Below are positions 57,894 to 64,000 of a stretch of DNA of 64,000 nucleotides, piece after piece (the stretch's first letter is position 1; each line of letters starts with the position of its first letter). Under the pieces are notes generated by a model. The model had not been told where the DNA came from. It searched no databases and saw nothing but the letters and a program-made list of their open reading frames with translations. A program made the position numbers and the translations under genes. Source of the stretch: Pseudorhodoplanes sp. (GTDB lineage: Bacteria > Pseudomonadota > Alphaproteobacteria > Rhizobiales > Xanthobacteraceae); contig JABARS010000002.1 in the NCBI GenBank assembly GCA_019187085.1, positions 62,001-126,000 on the forward strand, written 5' to 3'.

Positions 57894-59231
57894 ATGCGGC
57901 GCATTTTTTCTTCGCTGGCTATTGTGGCTGTGGCGGCGGCATTCGCCTTCGCCGGAGCGTCGTCCAGCATCGATTACAGCCGCCCCGAGGCCTGGCTCGC
58001 GCGCCCCGGCCTGGACTCGGTCGCCAGCCTCGTTCCCAAGGACAGCGGTTACAGCAACCTCGCAGCGTCGGCCCGCGCCGATGTCTTCTACGTGCATCCC
58101 ACGACAGGGATGCGCAAGGACGTAGCTAACGTGCCGATCGACGATCCGCAGGCGCTCGCGACAGCGCGCGTGATGCTGATGGCGCAGGCGACGCCCTTCA
58201 ACGGCATTGCGCGCATCTACGCGCCCCGTTATCGCCAGATCGCCTTGCACGTCTATGATGAGGACGAGACGGCGCTGCAGGCTCCGATGAATTTCGCCTA
58301 TGAGGACGTACGGCGGGCTTTTTCCTATTATGCGGAGCACGAGAACCAGGGTCGGCCGTTCTTCCTGGTCGCCCACAGCCAGGGCAGCAATCACGCGCTC
58401 CGTCTTCTGATCGAGGACATCCAGGGTACGCCGCTGGAGGCGCGGCTGGTGGCCGCCTATCTTCCCGGCATGCCGACCCCGCGCAGGTCCTTTACCGAGC
58501 ATCTCACGCACATTCCGCCGTGCGCCAGCCCCGCGCAGACTGGATGCGTGGCGATCTGGGGTGTGTTCGCGGAAGGCTATCGGGACTTCGCCGGATGGGA
58601 ATCGAGCAACGTTTATTGGGACGCCGCCATCCGCCGCTGGCGTTCGCCGAAAGGCATGCCGCTCGTCAACGTCAATCCGGTAAGTTGGCGCGAGAACGAT
58701 GCGGCGACGCCAGCCAGCCTGCATCTGGGCGCGGTGCCCTTCGGGGTCGCCGCCACGCATTTCTCGCACCCGGTGGCGCGCCTCGTCAGCGCTCGCACCG
58801 CACACGGTTACACGCTGGTGTCACCCGCTCCGCCCGCCGGCTTGTTCGACGACGGCGGCGTGTTCAGCCGAGGCAACTATCACGTTTTCGACATCAACCT
58901 GTTCTGGGTCGACCTGCGCGCCAACGCGCGCCGCCGCCTGACAGCTTTCCTGATGCAGCGGGGTGAGGCGAAGTATCCGCTGATCGAAGGCCCGGTGACA
59001 GCGTCGGCGACGATTGGTCGTCCGTTCCGTTTGCAGCTTGCGGTGCGCAATGCGCCGGCGGTTTTTAGCGCGCAGAACCTGCCGGCGGGGCTCCATCTTA
59101 ACGACTCCACAGGCGAGATCACCGGCGTGCCGACCGCGCCCGGTCCTCATGCCGTCGTGGTGACCGCGACCAATACCGCAGGCGCCTCGACCGCGGAGCT
59201 CGCTCTCATCGTGGATGCGGCAGTCGACTGA
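57894..59231 (+). CDS. Exported DUF3089 protein with C-terminal Ig-like domain
   Basis: This 445-residue protein has a signal peptide (about 25 residues), then a DUF3089 alpha/beta-hydrolase-like domain (about 30-350) with 'ADVFYVHPTTGMRKD', 'FNGIARIYAPRYRQIAL' and the nucleophile elbow 'FFLVAHSQGSNHALRLL'. Residues 365-445 form a putative Ig-like (He_PIG-type) domain: 'IGRPFRLQLAVRNAPAVFSAQNLPAGLHLNDSTGEITGVPTAPGPHAVVVTATN'. The fusion of a DUF3089 hydrolase to such a domain suggests a secreted or periplasmic enzyme that also binds a partner. Substrate unknown. Confidence 0.8.
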   Translation: MRRIFSSLAIVAVAAAFAFAGASSSIDYSRPEAWLARPGLDSVASLVPKDSGYSNLAASARADVFYVHPTTGMRKDVANVPIDDPQALATARVMLMAQATPFNGIARIYAPRYRQIALHVYDEDETALQAPMNFAYEDVRRAFSYYAEHENQGRPFFLVAHSQGSNHALRLLIEDIQGTPLEARLVAAYLPGMPTPRRSFTEHLTHIPPCASPAQTGCVAIWGVFAEGYRDFAGWESSNVYWDAAIRRWRSPKGMPLVNVNPVSWRENDAATPASLHLGAVPFGVAATHFSHPVARLVSARTAHGYTLVSPAPPAGLFDDGGVFSRGNYHVFDINLFWVDLRANARRRLTAFLMQRGEAKYPLIEGPVTASATIGRPFRLQLAVRNAPAVFSAQNLPAGLHLNDSTGEITGVPTAPGPHAVVVTATNTAGASTAELALIVDAAVD

Positions 59232-59542
59232 CGTGATTCTTCAGACAATTGTCGGTGGTGCACTTGGCCCGAGGCAGAATTAAAACCACCTGATCAGAGA
59301 AAATCCCAAGCGAGAAAACAGACCATATTCGGGGATCTATTCAGACTCGTAAGGCGGAGAAGCCGGATTGTCAGAAAGCGCCGGGAATTCTGGCGGAGGG
59401 AGAGGAACTGTATTCCAACGTTCTCTTGCAGATTTGCGCCGCTCTGCTTCGCTTCAATTCTAAGCGCTTCTAGGCAGCCGCCACCTGCCTGAGCCTATTT
59501 GCTTAAACGGGCGATAAAGTGCAAGTGGATTCCACCCTCTCG
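59232..59542. other. 311-base AT-richer intergenic stretch, no gene seen
   Basis: The base composition drops here and stays lower through the following ABC exporter. The stretch contains copy 2 of the tRNA-Ser-like repeat (59390-59438). No coding frame with a start signal was found. It may mark the edge of an inserted segment. Confidence 0.45.
59390..59438. repeat. Antisense tRNA-Ser 3'-end-like repeat, copy 2
   Basis: The top strand begins CTGGCGGAGGGAGAGG and continues with ATTCCAACGTTCTC and GATTTGCG. It aligns with copy 1 at 57150-57196 over its whole length. It lies 105 bases before the end of the low-GC exporter operon. Confidence 0.45.
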
Positions 59543-60739
59543 TTAGGGTGATTGTTCAATTCTAGTTCCGTCACTGACCCGGTCGCTCGGATAGACGATG
59601 ACTTGATCGGCGGCGCCGAGACCTTCGGATGTTGCCGCGATACGCCCTGACCGCCTGAGGAGCGAAACTTCTCGAACTCGTGCGCGCCCGTCCTCAACCA
59701 CGAAGACATTCCAGCTTCCCCCGCGACGGAACAGCGCCCCCGCCGGTATAATCGTTGCGTCATCCTGGGTGAACACGACGATCTTGGCATCCACCTGGTA
59801 GGCATCGCCAAGCCCGGACCATTGATCGGGTGGCGACACGATGTCGATCAGGACATTGACGCGTTGCTCCTCAACCCCGAGGGTAGAGACTTTCGTGAAC
59901 GCCGCCGGTTCAACACGCCGCACACGCCCGGCAAGCACGCTTGGTCCGCCCCAATGCTCTATCGTCACCTGCGCTCCCGGGCGGATTTCAACGGCATCCG
60001 TGCTCAGAACGTCAACAACCACCTCGAGATCGCGTGGGTCGCCAATCTCCAACATTGAGCTCCCAGGTTGGACGATTGTTTCGCTTTCCTGAGTAACTTT
60101 CAGAACAACGCCGCCTACAGGGGCGGTCACATTCCAGGTTTCCGGCACCTCTTTTCCACCGTCCGTATATCGCGCCAGCAGCGCGCGAGCCTGGTCAAGC
60201 TCATGTTCGGCTGCGTGCAACTGAAACTCCGCTGCTCGCAAATCCCGATCGGCAACCCGTTTCGCCAGCTCCGCGCGCTCTAGCGCCTGAGTCGTGGAAG
60301 CCCCGCGCTCAACGAGCGTACGGGTGCGCGTGTATTCCTGATCCGCCTGAATTGTTTGCGCTTTGGCTCGTTCAACGAGAGCTTTTGCTCGTTCGAGCGC
60401 CGCTTCCGCTACGCCCAGTCTCTCCTGCGCTTCTCGCCGGCTTCGTGGATCGAGAAATGGCGCCGGTGAGGGAATGATCGTGGCAACAACATCTCCCTCC
60501 TTTACGCGATCTCCCACCTTGAGCTGCACCCGGCTCGATCGCCCGGTCAGCGGCGCCGAGACGACGTATCGCTCCCGGACTCTCGTCTTTCCGTCTTCGT
60601 CTACCGTTGCGATAAACCGGCCCTTTGTCACAACCGCGACCTCGACGAGAACGGGCCGGGGCATTATCGACCAGGCGACGCCGGCAACAGCCAGCAAGAC
60701 GAGGAACACGATAGCGCCCCGACCTGATGTGATCCGCAT
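59543..60739 (-). CDS. HlyD-family periplasmic adaptor of an ABC exporter
   Basis: This 398-residue adaptor has an N-terminal anchor ('GAIVFLVLLAVAGVAWSIMP'), lipoyl halves ('YVVSAPLTGRSSRVQLKVGDRVKEGDVVATIIP' and 'WNVTAPVGGVVLKVTQESETIVQPGSSMLEI'), a long coiled coil between them (about residues 98-195, rich in A, E and R) and a C-terminal beta part. It is the third gene of a leftward ATPase-permease-adaptor operon, two bases after the permease stop. With these partners it would form a tripartite or MacAB-like exporter. Confidence 0.88.
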   Translation of the reverse strand: MRITSGRGAIVFLVLLAVAGVAWSIMPRPVLVEVAVVTKGRFIATVDEDGKTRVRERYVVSAPLTGRSSRVQLKVGDRVKEGDVVATIIPSPAPFLDPRSRREAQERLGVAEAALERAKALVERAKAQTIQADQEYTRTRTLVERGASTTQALERAELAKRVADRDLRAAEFQLHAAEHELDQARALLARYTDGGKEVPETWNVTAPVGGVVLKVTQESETIVQPGSSMLEIGDPRDLEVVVDVLSTDAVEIRPGAQVTIEHWGGPSVLAGRVRRVEPAAFTKVSTLGVEEQRVNVLIDIVSPPDQWSGLGDAYQVDAKIVVFTQDDATIIPAGALFRRGGSWNVFVVEDGRARVREVSLLRRSGRIAATSEGLGAADQVIVYPSDRVSDGTRIEQSP

Positions 60740-60741
60740 CT

Positions 60742-63105
60742 TCAGTCTCTCGTCTTGAGTACCGAGACCAGATCCAGCCGATCGATTCGACGGCGGACGA
60801 CATACGCGCTCGCAAGCGCCGACGCTATGACGATGAGCGCGGAAACCGCATATGTCCTCGCGCCGATCACACCAGGTATCTGAAAGCTTTCGGTCGAATG
60901 GAAGTGGGCGATCAGGCTGATGATCCCCTGCGATATCGCTAGTCCAAGTGGCACGCCCACCCCAATCTCCAGCGCAAACTCGCCAAACAAGATGCGGGCT
61001 ACCTCGGCCCGGCTGAAGCCGAGAACACGCAGACTGGCAAGCTCCCAGGCTCTTTCCTGCAATCCGATGCGAGCGCTGTTATACACAACCCCCACCGCAA
61101 TAATGATACCGAAAAGCGTAAGGATGCCGGCGCTGACAAGAACAAGGTTGGCAATCTTGTCCATAAATGACGCCAGCGTATACGACTTCATCGCAACCGA
61201 TTCGATCGCCGGTAAGTTCTTGAATCGCTCGGACAGAAGCGGAAGCGTAGAGGCGTCCACGTATATGGCAGCGGCCGAGACCACATCGCCTTCGCCCGTG
61301 AGGTGGTTGAGCGCCGCGATCGACATGTAGGACCCCATCCCAATCATCTCATCGACGACCGCGCTGACCGGCAGATCGCGCTTGCGGCGCCGGCCCTCCA
61401 TCACTTCGACCGTGATTGTATCGCCCGCTTTCACTTCCAGCCGGTCGGCAAGGCGCCGCGTGAGCATAATTCCCTCTGTCGACACCTCGATCGGACGTAA
61501 GGCCGTGTCATGAGGCCGACGCAATTCACTCCGGTCCGGCAATCCAACAACAGATGTGAGGTAGGTCCGGTGACCAGCACGAAATCGGACAGGAACAATG
61601 CGCTGGCCCTCGATCGCGAGAACGCCGGGTTCGCGGCTTAAATTATTAATAATGTTACGGTCGGACGGACGTGGAAAGGTTACGGCCACGTTCCCACGGT
61701 CAACCAGATTGAATTGAACGTCGATCATGTGATCGATGGCATCACGCCAAAACAGCCCAAGGACCACCATAGGCACGGCAAAGGCGATACCCATGATCGT
61801 CAGCGCGGTGCGGACGGGCCGCCCAGCGACGTTGCGAAATACCATGATTCGATGAGGCTTGAAGATCAAGGGTGTCATCAACCCTTCAATCCATGACCGC
61901 CGGAACCCCATGGGCGCGACCGGCCGCATTGCGACGGCCGGAGCCAGAACCGTGACACTCCGCAATGAGGAGAGAACGCCAATAGCGGCCATGACGAAGC
62001 TTGCACAGATACCCACCACCGCAGACCAGGGCGTGATCTGGAAGATAAGAGCCGGTAATCGGAAAAATCCGTGATAGCTCGCGATCATTGCCTCACCGAA
62101 TGCGAGTCCGGCCGGCACTCCGAGCAACGATGCCAGCAACACGATGATTGCCACCAGCTTGAGATAGTGGGCGGCAATGGGACGGGCGGCAAAGCCCAGC
62201 GCCTTGAGCGCCGCGATCTGTTCGCGTTGGGCCGCAACGAGCCTGCCGAGCGTGACATTGAGCAGGAAGGCCGCAACACCGAAAAAGATGAAGGGGATGG
62301 TCACCGACATCACCTTCTGCTGATTCAACTCGTCTTCAAGAAAGCGATTGGACGGCTGGTCCCGTCGCTCGATCGCGCCCACCGAGCCGTACGGCTCAAG
62401 CAGTCGGTCTAGTTCGGCAACGACGGATTGGGCGTCGGTTCCCGGCGCCAGGGACACTAAGAGATCGTTAAAGGCTGCCTTCATGTCAAAGGCTGCCTCG
62501 GCCGCCCGACGGTCCATCCAGACGACTGCATAGAGCCGGTCATCTGGGATCGGGAGACCTGGTTTGACGGAGTAAACAAACTCCGGCGACAGCGCGATGC
62601 CGGCAATCTCGAACGTTTGTACTCGGCCGTTGAGTATCACGCGAATGCCTTCGCCCGGCACGACTCCATTGGCTTCCGCAAACGCTTCGTTGATCGCAAC
62701 GCTCCTTGCGTCTCCCGGCATGGGTGCCATGCCGCGTCGGATGTACAAACGAGCCAGCGGCTCATCTCCGCCGCCTTCGATCGAAACTATGCGGGCCGAA
62801 ACTGGGAGCAACGACGTGGGCCGATCCACGATGACATCCCGGACGATCCGCGCCTGCACGGCCGCAACGCCTGGAATCTCATTGATCTGCGGCAGGATGG
62901 ATAGCGGCGCGCGCTTAAGCGTTACGAATACCTGCGGAAATCTGCCGGCGAGATAGAAGCTGTCGCGCCCGGCACGCAGCGAATCGTAGGTCGAGATTGA
63001 CGCGACGAACACCGCGATGCCAGCAGCAATCACGAGCGAGATCGTGATCACCTGCCCCCGCATGGCGGAGATATCTCGCAATAGTTTTCGGTCGAGCAGG
63101 CTCAC
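60742..63105 (-). CDS. ABC exporter permease with two FtsX domains
   Basis: This 787-residue membrane protein has an N-terminal helix, a large periplasmic domain, three helices ('[38 protein letters not shown]' to '[21 protein letters not shown]'), a second periplasmic domain and three final helices. Both helix blocks have the FtsX/MacB-type loop '[13 protein letters not shown]' and '[27 protein letters not shown]'. Two-FtsX proteins of this length resemble DevC/LolC-like exporters of lipids, peptides or lipoproteins. It overlaps the ATPase gene by four bases. Base composition is visibly less GC-rich than the rest of the window. Confidence 0.88.
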   Translation of the reverse strand: MSLLDRKLLRDISAMRGQVITISLVIAAGIAVFVASISTYDSLRAGRDSFYLAGRFPQVFVTLKRAPLSILPQINEIPGVAAVQARIVRDVIVDRPTSLLPVSARIVSIEGGGDEPLARLYIRRGMAPMPGDARSVAINEAFAEANGVVPGEGIRVILNGRVQTFEIAGIALSPEFVYSVKPGLPIPDDRLYAVVWMDRRAAEAAFDMKAAFNDLLVSLAPGTDAQSVVAELDRLLEPYGSVGAIERRDQPSNRFLEDELNQQKVMSVTIPFIFFGVAAFLLNVTLGRLVAAQREQIAALKALGFAARPIAAHYLKLVAIIVLLASLLGVPAGLAFGEAMIASYHGFFRLPALIFQITPWSAVVGICASFVMAAIGVLSSLRSVTVLAPAVAMRPVAPMGFRRSWIEGLMTPLIFKPHRIMVFRNVAGRPVRTALTIMGIAFAVPMVVLGLFWRDAIDHMIDVQFNLVDRGNVAVTFPRPSDRNIINNLSREPGVLAIEGQRIVPVRFRAGHRTYLTSVVGLPDRSELRRPHDTALRPIEVSTEGIMLTRRLADRLEVKAGDTITVEVMEGRRRKRDLPVSAVVDEMIGMGSYMSIAALNHLTGEGDVVSAAAIYVDASTLPLLSERFKNLPAIESVAMKSYTLASFMDKIANLVLVSAGILTLFGIIIAVGVVYNSARIGLQERAWELASLRVLGFSRAEVARILFGEFALEIGVGVPLGLAISQGIISLIAHFHSTESFQIPGVIGARTYAVSALIVIASALASAYVVRRRIDRLDLVSVLKTRD

Positions 63106-63839
63106 CAGCGCACCTCTTCCGGTGACAAGCGGCGTGAATTTCGCTCCTCGCCGATGATGCGACCGCCGCCAAGCCGCAATACCCGGTCCGCCATGCCTGC
63201 GATTGCCGCGTTATGGGTAATGACGACAGTTGTCGTTCCGAGCTTTTCGTTGGCGCGCGCAATCGCGGCCAGCACCACCTTCCCTGTCTCGTAGTCAAGT
63301 GCGCCTGTAGGCTCATCGCAAAGCAGAACATCAGGTGTCTTTACGATTGCACGAGCAACCGCGACGCGTTGTTGTTCACCTCCAGAGAGCTGCGACGGGA
63401 AGTGATCCAGCCTGTGGTCGAGGCCGACAAGCCCGAGCGCCTCGCGCGGATCGAGCGGCTTGCTCGCAATCTCGGTTACGAGCGCCACGTTTTCCAGCAC
63501 GGTCAGGCTCGGTATGAGATTGTAGAACTGAAATACGAAGCCGACGTGCTCGCGGCGATATCGCGTCAACTCAGCATCATCGGCGCCGACGAGGTTGTGA
63601 TCTCGCCACCAGGCCTGGCCCGACGTTGGAGTATCAAGTCCGCCGAGTATGTTCAGAAGGGTCGATTTGCCGGAGCCGGAGGGACCGAGCAGCACCACGA
63701 ACTCGCGCTCGAATATGTCGAGATCGACGTCCCGCAGAGCATGAACTTCAACCTCTCCCATCAGGTAGGTCTTGCAAAGTCCCGTGGCGTGAAACACGGG
63801 CGTTTGGGGCGGGAAAAGTGATCCGGCAGTCGAGTGCAT
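63102..63839 (-). CDS. MacB/LolD-type ABC exporter ATPase
   Basis: This 245-residue ATPase has Walker A '[28 protein letters not shown]', signature '[32 protein letters not shown]' with Walker B, and the H-loop '[19 protein letters not shown]'. The pattern is that of the LolD/MacB ATPases, which power mechanotransmission exporters. It is the first gene of the leftward operon with the two-FtsX permease and HlyD adaptor. The initiating ATG at 63839 faces a 161-base stretch to the window edge in which no gene is seen. Confidence 0.9.
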   Translation of the reverse strand: MHSTAGSLFPPQTPVFHATGLCKTYLMGEVEVHALRDVDLDIFEREFVVLLGPSGSGKSTLLNILGGLDTPTSGQAWWRDHNLVGADDAELTRYRREHVGFVFQFYNLIPSLTVLENVALVTEIASKPLDPREALGLVGLDHRLDHFPSQLSGGEQQRVAVARAIVKTPDVLLCDEPTGALDYETGKVVLAAIARANEKLGTTTVVITHNAAIAGMADRVLRLGGGRIIGEERNSRRLSPEEVRW

Positions 63840-64000
63840 TGGACAAGAATAATCGGAATTCTAAGGCAATTCTTGACCTGGATCAGCGAGGCCTCGATTC
63901 GAGACGCCGCCGCACGAGCTGAAGCTCGTCACGAACGAGCGACGCGCGGCCCTGGGGCTCCAATGCTGCGGGGTATGCGCGCCAAAGCGAAAAGGCGAGA

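Noticed and set aside
57150..59438. Intact tRNA-Ser genes
   Set aside because: Only the acceptor/T-arm end is recognisable; no anticodon or D arm could be folded around it.

Overview
The window is GC-rich, densely packed DNA from an alphaproteobacterium. Gene content and style suggest Hyphomicrobiales near Xanthobacteraceae/Nitrobacteraceae: a FixNOQP-type cbb3 oxidase, FixK/FNR boxes, a fused CoA-dependent aminobenzoate oxygenase, TAXI-TRAP transport and many DUF proteins typical of that group. This placement is inferred from content, not from a marker gene. No rRNA, intact tRNA, CRISPR array or transposase was seen.

Left part (1-11.8 kb). After the N-terminal part of a FecR-domain protein comes a catabolic locus for an aromatic acid, most likely anthranilate. 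A MarR regulator sits next to two TTAAAATAT-type palindromes. To the left is the monooxygenase/reductase fusion; to the right are a crotonase-fold protein, an acyl-CoA dehydrogenase, an aryl-CoA ligase and a RidA protein. A convergent branched-chain-type ABC importer (livHMGF order) lacks its binding protein. Next (12.2-17.7 kb) is a TetR-MFP-RND efflux operon followed by a GlcG/HbpS-like gene.

Middle part (17.6-38.4 kb). A leftward envelope group (GT-C-like membrane protein, FkbM methyltransferase, OpgH glucosyltransferase) faces a tight rightward operon: MDR dehydrogenase, degenerate PTPS-like protein, glycosyltransferase, methyltransferase. This operon meets a RibD-type reductase and is followed by a GTP cyclohydrolase II, a cytochrome b561 and a creatininase-fold amidohydrolase. 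Together they look like an uncharacterised pathway to a decorated pterin- or flavin-precursor-like small molecule. Directly after it is a URC-type uracil catabolic unit (Urc1, Urc4, Urc6), then a class III aminotransferase, a TAXI-TRAP transporter with an internal terminator, and an aldehyde dehydrogenase.

Right part (38.4-64 kb). This is a low-oxygen/stress block. FixK/FNR boxes lie upstream of a secreted GYGP-repeat protein, an ACP-FAAL-acyltransferase fusion and an HPF-cold-shock fusion. Also here are CBS-BON/cytochrome c/alanine dehydrogenase, DUF2267, DUF3775, a Lon-family protease, a possible Usp protein, and the ccoNOQP operon with a small membrane protein and a DUF2189 protein. A nitric-oxide module (RIC repair protein, group III truncated haemoglobin, NsrR-like Rrf2 regulator, DUF6522) follows, with two clear palindromic operators in its divergent promoter. 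The last 5 kb holds DUF6766, DUF6790 and DUF3089 genes, two tRNA-Ser-like antisense repeats, and a visibly lower-GC MacB/HlyD-type ABC exporter that may be foreign.
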